A stretch of DNA of 64,000 nt from Leucobacter salsicius M1-8 (GTDB lineage: Bacteria > Actinomycetota > Actinomycetes > Actinomycetales > Microbacteriaceae), in contig NZ_AOCN01000026.1 in NCBI RefSeq assembly GCF_000350525.1, positions 1-64,000 of the forward strand. The letters run 5' to 3'. The position numbers were made by a program, and so were the translations under genes. Positions 8,185-16,102 of this stretch are shown one piece after another. Below the pieces are notes generated by a model. That model searched no databases and was not told the DNA's origin. It saw nothing but the letters and a program-made list of their open reading frames with translations. The number at the start of each line of letters is the position of its first letter. Within the stretch, counting starts at the first letter, position 1.

Positions 8185-9384
8185 TCAAGCCGCAAGCGCA
8201 TGATCAGCTTGATATAGCGACCCGTCTCGGAGCATCGCGAAGAGGACATCACAGCGTCGTCTGGCCAGGGCGATGAGAGCCTGGTTGTGCCGTTTGCCCT
8301 GCGCGATCTTCCGGTCGTAATAGGCGCGTGAGACGGGATCTCTGAGCGCGGCGAAGGCCGAGAGGAACAGGGCTCGTTTCAACACCCGGTTTCCGCGCCT
8401 AGACGAATGTTCGCCGCGGATCGATGACCCGGATCTTCGGGTCACGGGAGCTAGACCGGCGTAGGAAGCCAAGTGGCCAGCGGACTCGAAGTGTTTGCCC
8501 GCCACTTCGGTGAGGAGCCTGGCGGCCGTCCTAACGCCGACTCCCGGCATGCTCATCAGGACGATCGAAAGAGGGTGCGCCTCAACGATCTCTTCAACCA
8601 GGACCGCTATCTCAGCCCGTTGCCGCCGCAGCGCTGCGAGTTGTTCCGCGAGGCGCGGAAGGACGACAGCTGCGGCATTCGTGCCAACCACCACGACCGT
8701 TTGAGCAGCCAGCGCGTCCATGATCTCGGACGCAAGACGATGTCCCATACGCGGAGCAAGCCTTCTGAGGCGTGTAGCTAACCGTTGAGGGCCGGCCTGC
8801 TGCATCACTGCGGGCGATGGGTAGCGCTGCAATAGATCAAGGACCGCAGGATGGTCCAGGTGTGGGCCGATCACGCGTTCGAGTGCGGGATGGATCTGAG
8901 TGAGGAGCCCCCGTACCCGGTTACTCGTCGCAGTGATCTGCCCGAGGACGTCATCATCAAACCCGCACAGCATCGAGAGCTCAGCAACGGATTCGTCAGC
9001 GACCTGGATGGATCGCAGCGCGTGGGGCAGAGTTCTGGCGGCTTGCGCAATGATTGCGGCGTCTCGGGCATCGGTTTTTGCTTCGCCGGGGTGGAGGTCT
9101 GCGATGCGACGCATCGCTAATCCCGGCAGGTAGCCGACGAGCACCCCTTCGGCTTGAGCGACCGCGATCGGGAGTGCTCCGATGGTGGCTGGCTGGTCCA
9201 CGACGACGAGCACGTTGCCATGGTGTTTGAGGTGCTGCAGGACGTCACGCATTTTGGCTTCATCGTTAGGGAGCGGTTTGTCGTAGAGACTTTTACCGGC
9301 TCGGTTGAGGGCGACGGCGTGGTGTTCGCCTTTGCCGACGTCGATGCCGACGAACACGTCGACGTTGTCGTAGTTCTCGATCAT
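8185..9384 (-). CDS. IS110-family transposase (DEDD/RuvC-like recombinase)
   Basis: Recombinase that inserts and excises its element under guidance of a bridge RNA. From Met-9384 it has 399 residues. The N-terminal RuvC-like domain has GIDVGKGEHH, a VVVDQPATIG segment (Asp where many relatives have Glu) and the paired acids in AKTDARDAA. The C-terminal Transposase_20 domain shows MSMPGVGVRTAARLL, then SYAGLAPVTRRSG and a Ser-rich SSIRGEHSSRRGN stretch where the catalytic Ser is expected. The frame is open to 9444, but ATG-9384 has ggag 6 bp upstream and begins where family proteins usually do. No disruption is seen, so it may be active. Confidence 0.9.
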   Translation of the reverse strand: MIENYDNVDVFVGIDVGKGEHHAVALNRAGKSLYDKPLPNDEAKMRDVLQHLKHHGNVLVVVDQPATIGALPIAVAQAEGVLVGYLPGLAMRRIADLHPGEAKTDARDAAIIAQAARTLPHALRSIQVADESVAELSMLCGFDDDVLGQITATSNRVRGLLTQIHPALERVIGPHLDHPAVLDLLQRYPSPAVMQQAGPQRLATRLRRLAPRMGHRLASEIMDALAAQTVVVVGTNAAAVVLPRLAEQLAALRRQRAEIAVLVEEIVEAHPLSIVLMSMPGVGVRTAARLLTEVAGKHFESAGHLASYAGLAPVTRRSGSSIRGEHSSRRGNRVLKRALFLSAFAALRDPVSRAYYDRKIAQGKRHNQALIALARRRCDVLFAMLRDGSLYQADHALAA

Positions 9385-9420
9385 GACTGCTCCGTCCGTT
9401 GAGATTTCGGCGGTCAGCTC

Positions 9421-9608
9421 CTGGTATTGAGTCCCGGCATCCACGTTACGGACGGCCCTGGAACGAGTTCCTGGCCGAGCCCCTATTAGCGATCACTCAA
9501 TACCGGTCAGACCCGGTGGCAACACCCCCCGGATCATGGATGACTGGGGGCAATAACCATGCCGGGTCTGACTGGCCGCCGCCCTTCCAGTGTGATGCTG
9601 GAAAGGGC
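9421..9608 (-). ncRNA. Candidate bridge RNA of the IS110 element
   Basis: The 5' leader of the transposase folds into three consecutive stem-loops in transposase sense: 9608-9598 with 9590-9581 (10 bp, one bulge, 7-nt loop); 9573-9562 with 9516-9505, holding an inner CCCCC/GGGGG stem; and 9504-9495 with 9432-9423, holding an inner hairpin of cggcc and ggaac stems. This is the order known for IS110 bridge RNAs: 5' stem-loop, target-binding loop, donor-binding loop. The left side of the third loop holds 10 nt identical in sense to the element's right end (taataggggc), as a left donor guide would be. Target-loop matches to the flanks are only partial. Confidence 0.65.
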
Positions 9609-9610
9609 TA

Positions 9611-9934
9611 CGAACAAGGTAACGGGGGAGAAACCGTGATCAGGTTAGAAGACTCCAACGGCGCCGAAGTTCGTCGTGGTGAAGGCAAGTTCAGCCTGTG
9701 CACGGTAATGAACGTGTGGTCAAGCAGAAGTGTCGGCCAGTCTTGCGACGAGCCTGCGACATCCGTACCTGCAGTTACAGCGCGAAACAACTCGGTGCCG
9801 AGGCTCAGTGATGTGCGCGTCGCAGGTCTACCGTTAGCGGCCTTGGCTCCCCATGAGGTAGGTGAAGGCCTGTTGTAGTCGTTGCCCAACTGACATGTCA
9901 CCAAAACGTGTACCAGGCCCGGTCGACCTGTGCC
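9611..9934. other. No gene seen between IS110 leader and IS3 remnant
   Basis: Open frames exist on both strands but none has a plausible start, composition or family. The left end of the IS110 element should fall in here. Confidence 0.4.
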
Positions 9935-10072
9935 CGGTATCGCAGGCTGTCCCGGCTGGGATGTTTGATGCCCCTTGAATACGAGGCCGTTATGCGCAGG
10001 CTGGTCGTTCTCGATTCCAAACGGACCCTGGCCCGTCAGCATGCGTCAGACCCCAGTCTGAGGTGCGAGTAG
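9935..10072 (+). pseudogene. IS3-family transposase OrfB C-terminal remnant
   Basis: The frame encodes RYRRLSRLGCLMPLEYEA and then about 25 more residues to a stop. The pattern R-R-L-S-x-L-G-x-x-x-P-L-E-Y-E is the familiar end of OrfB in IS3-type elements. Nothing recognisable of the catalytic domain remains upstream. Confidence 0.5.
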
Positions 10073-10202
10073 TTACACCTTCCGGACATTACAGTAGACG
10101 TCTCAGCTCGGTCGACGTAGGGCCCTGAAAGGTGCTGCTGAAGGCTTTGTTGAATCGATGATCACACCACGTTGATGTTGTGTTGGAAGGATAAACGTCA
10201 GG

Positions 10203-10250
10203 GCACGTTTTTACAGTGATGAGTTCAAGCGCGTCGCTACCGACGATTCG
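10203..10250 (+). pseudogene. IS3-family OrfA N-terminal remnant
   Basis: Encodes ARFYSDEFKR, a typical OrfA beginning, but the expected start codon reads agg and similarity ends after about 12 codons. It lies 130 bp after the OrfB remnant on the same strand, so this stretch is a graveyard of at least two IS3 insertions. Confidence 0.4.
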
Positions 10251-10361
10251 TTCGGTGAGGTTGAAGCTGGAAAGAAGTCCCGCGAAGAGGGTTGCTATTT
10301 CTCATTCAAGCTATTCGCTCGTATTGCTAATGAAGTTCTCAGGTGCCCCAAGAGTTTTACT

Positions 10362-10841
10362 TCACTCAGCCAGCAGCGCCGACGCTATTGTCGCAACTCC
10401 AGCGACACCAAGCAGAATATAGCCTGAGGAAGCCGCAATTTTTAGCTTTTTGAGCGACAATGCCCCAATCCAACTACTTGCAGCGGTGAAACAAAAAACT
10501 CCAACTGAAATGGGCAGAAGAAGAATTACCATCGCACTACCTGTTGTGATGGCAAAAAGTAGTGTTGTTGCTACCGGAAGAAATCCAACCCCAAGCGTAA
10601 ACAACAATGAGGCCCAGAAGTGCTCGGCCAGGTGCCCAATGTAGACCGACAACGTAATCCAACAGATAGCGACTACTAACCAAAAATATCCAAACCCAAA
10701 GTTCGTGCCCCCGGCAAGACTTCCTTCAGCCACACAGGACAAACCGAGCCCGACGTTCACTAGGAACGCCGGGCCGACTGCGCAAGCGCCCCAAATCAGG
10801 ACCAACTTAGCTCTAGTGGGGTCAACGGTTTTGAGATGCAA
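10362..10841 (-). CDS. Four-TM membrane protein, unknown function
   Basis: A 159-residue hydrophobic protein with about four membrane spans: near 13-33, 49-70, 77-117 (possibly two) and 133-157. It begins with a TTG codon (LHLKTVDPTRAK), without a clear ribosome binding site, and a stop codon upstream limits alternatives. A second small minus-strand frame ends 17 bp upstream, so the pair may be one transcript. No family is recognised. Confidence 0.5.
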   Translation of the reverse strand: MHLKTVDPTRAKLVLIWGACAVGPAFLVNVGLGLSCVAEGSLAGGTNFGFGYFWLVVAICWITLSVYIGHLAEHFWASLLFTLGVGFLPVATTLLFAITTGSAMVILLLPISVGVFCFTAASSWIGALSLKKLKIAASSGYILLGVAGVATIASALLAE

Positions 10842-10857
10842 GAGCAGTTCTGTTCTT

Positions 10858-11064
10858 CTAGTTGGAAACGGACTTACTGATTAGCTGGTCCGCACGGATT
10901 CCTCTGATGAGGCAATGGAACCCAGAATTGGTGGCTTTGTACAACGCGTAATACTGCTTCTGCACGACGTTACCCAATGGAGCGCTGTCAAGTCCAGCAT
11001 CAAACTCATGACTGGGGACCGGGGGACGATTGATTTGGGCTTGGCTAAAGTTCCGTTTGTTCAC
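10858..11064 (-). CDS. Small hypothetical protein upstream of the membrane gene
   Basis: A 68-residue frame starting MNKRNFSQAQINRPP, soluble, with no recognised family. It precedes the four-TM gene on the same strand and ends 17 bp before it. Support is only position and an ATG start. Confidence 0.3.
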   Translation of the reverse strand: MNKRNFSQAQINRPPVPSHEFDAGLDSAPLGNVVQKQYYALYKATNSGFHCLIRGIRADQLISKSVSN

Positions 11065-11211
11065 TCAGGGCCGCAGTGTTTTGCGTGATTGAGGTACGAT
11101 TTTCGCTCAGAATTGGCCGTAGGTATCGATTCCTAACGAATCGGTCACCGAAAATTGTTGTGCGTCGGGTATCGACGTTTGCTTGACTCAGTGAATGTTT
11201 GAAAGTTGCTC

Positions 11212-11313
11212 CGCACCCTTAACTTTGGCTCTATGTAAGTAATCGGCGCTGTCATCTCCCACGCGATCAGTCTCTGGTGCGAATTCGGTCTAATGCGGGG
11301 GTTCGCGAAATTA
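11212..11313 (+). repeat. Array repeat copy 5 (full)
   Basis: Runs from cgcacccttaacttt to gcgaaatta; the core gatcagtctctggtgcg is intact. It marks the start of the longest cassette (5.3 kb). Confidence 0.95.
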
Positions 11314-11332
11314 GGGTTGACTTAGTTGTCAT

Positions 11333-11426
11333 GCGCCAGCCTGCAGAAAGCTTGATTTGCCAACCCAGGGTCAATCCACGCCTTCAGCATTGACACTGCA
11401 CAGACAACCAAGCCGGAACTTTAGTC
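11333..11426 (+). repeat. Segment shared downstream of copies 5 and 8
   Basis: Homologous to 20054-20147: shared blocks include gcctgcag, cgccttcagc and acagacaa/acggacaa. It holds a stem gtcaat/attgac (11370-11375 with 11389-11394) whose two variable pairs differ in a compensating way from the copy at 20 kb. No protein frame crosses it. Confidence 0.7.
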
Positions 11427-11575
11427 AACCCGAACCTGTGTGAGCCTTTCATGAAGGCCATCGACTAGCTGCCCCGACTGGAAACCAAACTGTGGGTCAG
11501 GTCAGCGGCCTGCCCGCGAACTGGGCTGCGACGCTCTACCACTAGGCTGACTCCACCCGAAGGGTCACTCGAAGC
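11427..11575 (-). other. Gene-free stretch with a tRNA-like fragment
   Basis: On the minus strand bases 11558 to about 11500 read like the acceptor and D-arm of a tRNA (ggtggagtcagcctagtgg, then tagagcg), but no matching anticodon stem, loop or 3' acceptor strand follows, so it is not a tRNA gene. Nothing else is seen here. Confidence 0.4.
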
Positions 11576-11620
11576 CAGAGACCCCTGCACTCAGAGTTGA
11601 ACGAGCGCAGAGGGTCTCTG
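11576..11620 (-). terminator. Hairpin after the 11.6-kb lipoprotein gene
   Basis: Arms 11576-11588 (cagagacccctgc) and 11607-11620 (gcagagggtctctg) pair with one bulge. It starts 15 bp beyond the stop of the minus-strand lipoprotein gene. No clear T run follows on the minus strand. Confidence 0.5.
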
Positions 11621-11634
11621 CAGATCCAGCGTAC

Positions 11635-12255
11635 TTACTCCCAGTCGAGCTCCGCGTAGGCGATGACGACATTCATGCAAGACTGAAAATCCGTTGCGAT
11701 ACCGTCTCTGGCCTGCATTCCCTGGCTGCGGGTGAGGCCAATCTCCTGCAGGCGTGAGGTTTCGCCACGTTCGGCATCCACGCCCAGGGACTGTGGGTCA
11801 GCCTGCAAGCCTTCTAGACCCCAGGTCCACGTTGCGCCGAGGGTGGCCTGGATGTCGTCCCCTGACTTCACGTTGAAATCACCGCCAGAAAAGCCTGCAT
11901 CAGCGCAGGAGTCGGCGGTTCTGTCCCAGTAGGTGCCGTAGATGCCGAGCCACGTGTATGGAGTTTCCAGGTCCGTGACCGTGATCTCTGCCGAGTATGC
12001 CTCCCCGAAATCTCCTTCGCCGTATTTCTTCAGCTGAACCTCGACACGCCCCGTGGTTAAGCCATCCTGCGACTTGAACTCCCCAGTTGCCCTCGGCCCC
12101 TCACTCATCGCCAGGGACGGAGCGGCAGCAACATCCGAAGCACTGTCCTCAGGCACAATACTGACCTCATTGCCGGCATTGGGAGCCGATGAACAGCCGG
12201 TCAAAGCCATCACGCTAGCGCCCATCATGAGCGCGGCTGTGGCTGTTCGTCTCAT
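11635..12255 (-). CDS. Secreted lipoprotein, unknown function
   Basis: A 206-residue protein. The N terminus has the charged start MRRTATAAL, a hydrophobic segment and a lipobox LTGC with Cys at about 21, so it should be lipid-anchored outside the membrane. A low-complexity linker (about 22-55) leads to a beta-rich domain with Trp-containing segments (ETPYTWLGIYGTYWDRT, LGATWTWGL) and two further Cys residues (about 114 and 194) that could form a disulphide. No family is recognised. It is the only leftward gene of its cassette. Confidence 0.7.
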   Translation of the reverse strand: MRRTATAALMMGASVMALTGCSSAPNAGNEVSIVPEDSASDVAAAPSLAMSEGPRATGEFKSQDGLTTGRVEVQLKKYGEGDFGEAYSAEITVTDLETPYTWLGIYGTYWDRTADSCADAGFSGGDFNVKSGDDIQATLGATWTWGLEGLQADPQSLGVDAERGETSRLQEIGLTRSQGMQARDGIATDFQSCMNVVIAYAELDWE

Positions 12256-12567
12256 GGCTATGTCCTCTCGAGGAAGGCTGAATTCTCATTGGTCGCGAAT
12301 CTAGCAGGGACCCACGTCAGGATTGTGGGCACATTCAGATGTCAGGATTTCTGCACACTATGCGCAGGCGATGAAGAGTTCCCGATTACTCACAACGCAT
12401 TCGAGCGGTAGCTCCATATTGAAAACCCACCGCCCCGTTGAGGCAGTTCCGTGAGCCACCTCAACGGATGTCAGGTTATGCGTTCTGAGCAAACTACACA
12501 GATGAGAGTATCTATCGGTCCTCTCAACAACTCAAAGCAGCTTCCACGAACAGAGAGCGAGCACGCT
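12256..12567. other. Divergent intergenic region
   Basis: No gene is seen. It separates the minus-strand lipoprotein from the plus-strand membrane genes and presumably holds both promoters. Confidence 0.5.
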
Positions 12568-12776
12568 ATGGCTGATCCCCGGGTCCCGACAATTCAGAAC
12601 TGGCTCGACACCACCCCGTGCTGTTGAGACAGGCAACGCCAGGCGATCTGATCAGGGTCTACACCTCCTACGATGGGAGCAACACTGAGCCCAGCAACTA
12701 TGCGATGAAGTACGGCAGATCAAAGAACCAGCTCCACTACCTGATTCGGCAATGCCACGAGACCTACCGAGTATGA
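12568..12776 (+). pseudogene. Small soluble protein gene with a frameshift
   Basis: ATG-12568 gives MADPRVPTIQNWLDTTPCC and stops, while the next frame from GTG-12618 continues VLLRQATPGDLIRVYTSYD and on to HETYRV. One extra C in the run at 12612-12617 would join the two into a 69-residue protein. The second part ends with ATGA overlap into the next membrane gene. Either a real 1-bp loss, or translation starts at GTG-12618 (52 residues), or a base is wrong in the sequence. Confidence 0.5.
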
Positions 12777-13138
12777 AATCCCACCCAGTTACAGCAACCG
12801 TGATGCTGCTGCTCAGTGCAGCAGCATCGGTTCTCGCTTGGCTCGCGATCAGCAGCCTCAAAGGCGCGTACTACGCTGATGGGCTTCTGGTGCGAAGCCT
12901 CGGCCCAGATGTAGAACCCGGGGTGCTGTTCGTGCATCAAGTGTTTTTCTGGGCCTGCGTCGTCTTCGCCGGGCTGTTCTATCTAGGGGCAGCACTTCTC
13001 GTGGATCAGATGGAAGTGCGGCGGTGGTGGTACGCATTCCCAACAGCGATGGTCGTGCTGGGGGCTGTGCTCGGATTCATGACCCTTGCGGCGCAGGATT
13101 GCGGCCAATACGAGGACGTGACTCAATGCATTCTGTAA
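12773..13138 (+). CDS. Three-TM membrane protein
   Basis: A 121-residue protein starting MKSHPVTATVMLLL. Membrane segments are near 8-28, 52-73 and 85-107; the C terminus DCGQYEDVTQCIL has two Cys. An upstream in-frame ATG at 12752 exists, but ATG-12773 overlaps the stop of the preceding small frame (ATGA), the usual sign of coupling. No family is recognised. A similar three-TM protein follows at 13202. Confidence 0.6.
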   Translation: MKSHPVTATVMLLLSAAASVLAWLAISSLKGAYYADGLLVRSLGPDVEPGVLFVHQVFFWACVVFAGLFYLGAALLVDQMEVRRWWYAFPTAMVVLGAVLGFMTLAAQDCGQYEDVTQCIL

Positions 13139-13201
13139 CACTCCCGCAGGTAGGCACACCATCATTCTCGAGTTTGCGACTACAGGCAGGAGGCTCGTAA
13201 G

Positions 13202-13597
13202 TTGAGCAAGGTTTTCGAGCCGGAAGATGGCGCACGCACCCTCTTTTGGGTGCTCGCGGGGATCGGAATGGTCGTGCTGCCCGTTTCCTGGGTTTGGTAT
13301 GGGCTCACGCTGCTCGAGGAGGAGTCCGAACAGGGCAAGGCACTCACTGCCGGGGCCACCATGGAGGGCACCGCAGCGCTGTTCGGGCTTTTCCCTCTGG
13401 TCGTCGCCCACCTCATTGGGCTGGGCCTCCTGCTTTTCCACGGCTGGCGCGGGTGGGGGCCGAGTGGTCTTGGGTTCGGCATCATCGCCGTGGTGGTCGC
13501 AAGTGTTGCGGGCTTGATCTTTGCTCAGATGCTCTACGACGGAGAGCTTTTCAACATGGGAATCCAGCGCTACAACAAAGGCCTCTCCATGCCGTAG
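13202..13597 (+). CDS. Three-TM membrane protein
   Basis: A 131-residue protein with spans near 13-36, 57-80 and 89-110. It starts at TTG because aggagg lies 10 bp before it and no ATG is near. The C terminus NMGIQRYNKGLSMP is polar. It follows another small membrane gene by 63 bp and may share its transcript. Function unknown. Confidence 0.6.
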   Translation: MSKVFEPEDGARTLFWVLAGIGMVVLPVSWVWYGLTLLEEESEQGKALTAGATMEGTAALFGLFPLVVAHLIGLGLLLFHGWRGWGPSGLGFGIIAVVVASVAGLIFAQMLYDGELFNMGIQRYNKGLSMP

Positions 13598-13808
13598 CCC
13601 TCCCGGCCGCAAGCGTGCCTGGGACGTCGGCCTGGAACGGTGACAGAGACCAGCCTCTGCATCTGCGTGGCGAGCCCTGGCACTGAGTCGCGCCCCATCG
13701 CGCGTTGCGGGAGCATTTCAAAAGTTTTGTCAGGATTCGCTTGTTCGCCAAACTGACTTAGTAGTGGTGTTGGGCTGGCTGAGGCCACGGAGGGTGCAGG
13801 GGAGTGAC

Positions 13809-14345
13809 TTGGAGCATTCAGATGCGGTGTTCGAGGAACTCTTCCGCGAGAGGTACAGGACTATTCTCCGGTACATCTACCAGCGGGTGAGTGACCGCGA
13901 GCTTGCTGAGGATCTCACCAGTGAAGTCTTCTATCGCGCCTACGAAAAGCATCAAGCAGGTGTGAAGATTGGGATCCCGTGGCTGATCACCACCTCGCGG
14001 AATCTGGTCGGAAATGTTTACCAAAAACGCGTGACCGAGAAGGCTCATATCCAGCGTGTTCTTCACGAGGAGCTCGTGAACGCTGGCGCTTGGGAAAGCG
14101 ATCTCGAAGACTTCGAGTTGAGGATGGTGCTCACCACGCTCAAGCAGAAGGACGCGCTCGCGCTGCAGCTCACGTATTGGGACGGTCTCAGTGCGCCGGA
14201 AGCGGCAAGGGTCATGGAGTGTACGGTGCCAGCGTTTTGGGCCCGCCTTTCCCGCGCCAGGAGAGCACTCCGCGCAGCTTTGAAAGATCAAGAATCACAG
14301 ACATCGCAACCTCAAATCGCGAAGGGAGGACATATTCATGGATGA
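13809..14345 (+). CDS. ECF-type RNA polymerase sigma factor
   Basis: Directs RNA polymerase to a small set of promoters. About 178 residues. Region 2 is seen as FEELFRERYRTILRYIYQR then LAEDLTSEVFYRAYEKH (core binding and -10 recognition). Region 4 is LALQLTYWDGLSAPEAA then ARLSRARRALRAAL (-35 recognition helix). The frame is open to GTG-13764; TTG-13809 is preferred because caggggag lies just before it and family proteins begin near SDAVFEELF. The next gene starts 8 bp before this one stops and encodes a single-TM protein, the usual place for the gene that controls or is controlled by such a sigma factor. Confidence 0.8.
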   Translation: MEHSDAVFEELFRERYRTILRYIYQRVSDRELAEDLTSEVFYRAYEKHQAGVKIGIPWLITTSRNLVGNVYQKRVTEKAHIQRVLHEELVNAGAWESDLEDFELRMVLTTLKQKDALALQLTYWDGLSAPEAARVMECTVPAFWARLSRARRALRAALKDQESQTSQPQIAKGGHIHG

Positions 14346-15342
14346 CGTTACGCGCAGATTCCGTGATGCGAACCCGTACCGAGATGGTCGTCTTCCAGCC
14401 TCCGCAGAACCCTCACTCGCGAGCATCCTCGACCGCGAACGCCCGCCGGCTCCTCAGTCGCTGGGTCCGCCCAGCAAGTCTCGGCGACGACTCCCTGTGC
14501 TCCTTTCTGGCGCTGCAGCGCTGGCGGTGCTGCTGATCGCGTCAATGATGGCCGTACTTCAGCCGTCACCCAAGGCCATGGCGGTTGCTCCTCAGCCGCT
14601 TCCCACGCGGCCAGCCACCCAAACAATCAGTGACCTGCGCGCGGAGGTGGGCATGTTCGAAGCAGCATCGGGGGAGCCGTCACGGCTGGGCTCCTCGCTG
14701 GAGGGTTGGTTCTTCATCTTCGATGTCGATAACCCCAGCAGCGGTTTTGTTCAGCCCCAAGAACGAGAGGTGATCGCGAACGCGGATGGATCGGGTGTCA
14801 GCCGGCTGTTCGCGGGGACGCCCGTGGACGCTTTCGGCACAGCACTTGAGCCGCTCCCTGAGGGGGCTTCGCAGCCAGGCTCGATGCTTGAAGAACTTGA
14901 TTGGGGTGCGGGGGAGCTGTTCGGAGGGTTTCCTGATGCGCCCCCGGAGAGCCCTGAACTCATGAGGGACTACCTCAACAAGTACCTGCACCTCAGCGGG
15001 CTCCCAACAGACGTTTCCTACGGGGCAGCAGAGTACGCGCAGGCAGCAGTGTCGCTGCTGCAAACATGGACTCTGAGCCCGGCCGCCGAGCGAGCGCTCA
15101 TCGCGACCGTCCTGAGCGGCGAGGGAGCCGAGGTGAGCGGCTCGACCACCGATCGCGCCGGGCGGCCCGGCCTGCTTATCGAGCTGGGCAGAGGAATTCA
15201 TCAAGCTGAAGGCGTGTCGGAGCAGCTGGTGATCGACACGAAATCTTGGAAGATCCTTGCCGCAGAAACCATCATGACCGGCGAAAATCTGGAGGCAATG
15301 TTGCCTCCAGGTTCAGTCATTTCATACACGCTTTGGAGGTAA
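14338..15342 (+). CDS. Single-TM protein coupled to the sigma factor (CU044_5270-like)
   Basis: A 334-residue protein. Residues 1-50 are cytoplasmic and polar, one membrane helix lies at about 52-72 (LPVLLSGAAALAVLLIASMM), and the large C-terminal part is extracellular. Proteins of this layout are frequently encoded right after ECF sigma genes in actinobacteria (CU044_5270 family) and are thought to act as membrane partners or anti-sigma factors. The start overlaps the sigma gene by 8 bp with gaaggagg upstream, so expression is coupled. No zinc-binding anti-sigma motif (HxxxCxxC) is present, so the anti-sigma role is unproven. Confidence 0.65.
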   Translation: MDDVTRRFRDANPYRDGRLPASAEPSLASILDRERPPAPQSLGPPSKSRRRLPVLLSGAAALAVLLIASMMAVLQPSPKAMAVAPQPLPTRPATQTISDLRAEVGMFEAASGEPSRLGSSLEGWFFIFDVDNPSSGFVQPQEREVIANADGSGVSRLFAGTPVDAFGTALEPLPEGASQPGSMLEELDWGAGELFGGFPDAPPESPELMRDYLNKYLHLSGLPTDVSYGAAEYAQAAVSLLQTWTLSPAAERALIATVLSGEGAEVSGSTTDRAGRPGLLIELGRGIHQAEGVSEQLVIDTKSWKILAAETIMTGENLEAMLPPGSVISYTLWR

Positions 15343-15345
15343 TCC

Positions 15346-15528
15346 ATGACCAATATCCGTGCAGGACAGGAGCTCGGCGAGCACCGCACTGGTGACAGTC
15401 GATGCTGGCTCCTCGAACGGCCATACGCCAATCGGAGTCACAAAGGTCACCTGTCACCTGCATCCGCAGCGTGGCGGCGACCGTGCAACACACTACGTGC
15501 ACGGTGGACTATTTGGAATGAATACTAA
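15346..15528 (+). CDS. Short frame after the sigma operon, doubtful
   Basis: ATG-15346 has an excellent ggaggt 6 bp upstream and gives 60 residues of unnatural composition (many Arg, Trp, His). In the next frame, bases 15359-15535 encode a more protein-like stretch (ASTALVTVDAGSSNGHTPIG). A 1-bp shift near the start would join the good ribosome site to the better frame, so a frameshifted small gene is as likely as either frame alone. Confidence 0.3.
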   Translation: MTNIRAGQELGEHRTGDSRCWLLERPYANRSHKGHLSPASAAWRRPCNTLRARWTIWNEY

Positions 15529-15539
15529 TCAGTAAACAG

Positions 15540-15583
15540 GCCAGGGTTGCCGTCTTGCCCCACATGGCGGTGGCAACCCTGGC
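15540..15583 (+). terminator. Perfect 12-bp hairpin
   Basis: Arms 15540-15551 (gccagggttgcc) and 15572-15583 (ggcaaccctggc) are exact complements around a 20-base loop. It closes the sigma operon and precedes a lipoprotein gene. No T run follows. Confidence 0.55.
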
Positions 15584-15604
15584 TCCGATAGAGAATGACA
15601 GCAC

Positions 15605-16018
15605 ATGAGAAAAGCAAATCTACCTCTGATCGCAATCCTGGGGGCCGCAGCACTCGTCTCCTGCTCAACGCCAAGCGAAGATACTCGCGAGGCTGCGAAG
15701 AGTTACAGTACCGAGGAGTCCTGTGCCGCAGCGGGGACTTTGCTCGGCTCGTTCTTGGACACGATGGTGGAGTACCGTTCAGGCGAAGTCTCAGAAGACG
15801 AGCTGCATGAGTTTGAGGCGGACCTTTCCGAGAAGTGGACCGGCCTAGGTGAGCAAAGCCCTGAAGGGTTGCGACCTCTCCTGCTCGCTGCCGGGGATAC
15901 TTCGCGAGAACCGGGTCTTGAGACTAACCGTGACTATGACCAAGCACTGGGGGAAGTCCTGGCCAAATGTGAGTCCTCGGGATTCCCCGTGCACGCCAAG
16001 GTAACTCACGGTGGTTGA
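15605..16018 (+). CDS. Small lipoprotein, unknown function
   Basis: A 137-residue protein with a signal peptide (MRKANLPLIAILGAAAL) and lipobox LVSC (Cys at about 20), so it is expected outside the membrane. The mature part is acidic and helical with two more Cys (about 40 and 124). No family is recognised. It lies between the sigma operon and another secreted protein gene and could belong to the regulon of the neighbouring sigma factor, which is inference from position. Confidence 0.6.
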   Translation: MRKANLPLIAILGAAALVSCSTPSEDTREAAKSYSTEESCAAAGTLLGSFLDTMVEYRSGEVSEDELHEFEADLSEKWTGLGEQSPEGLRPLLLAAGDTSREPGLETNRDYDQALGEVLAKCESSGFPVHAKVTHGG

Positions 16019-16102
16019 GCATGCTTTCCCATCATTTTTGATCCACAGCTCGCACTCGCAGTTCCCTCAACACGCAAGACAATCAGAGAGGTATTGATAA
16101 AG

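Larger units (their letters stand above)
8169..9610 (-). mobile_element. IS110-family insertion sequence
   Basis: Contains an intact transposase on the minus strand with a very short 3' end and a structured 5' non-coding end, the layout of the IS110 group. The right end is placed at gcccctatta (8169-8178) because the same 10-mer recurs inside the upstream non-coding region (9479-9488). The left end is not resolved and may lie some tens to a few hundred bp beyond 9610. Elements of this group leave no long target duplication, so flanks cannot confirm the ends. Confidence 0.7.

Noticed and set aside
9608-10042. 144-residue minus-strand frame
   Set aside because: Pro/Ser/Thr-rich with no start signal; it runs antisense to the IS3 remnant and covers the IS110 left end.
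11500-11558. tRNA gene on the minus strand
   Set aside because: Anticodon arm and 3' acceptor strand cannot be formed.
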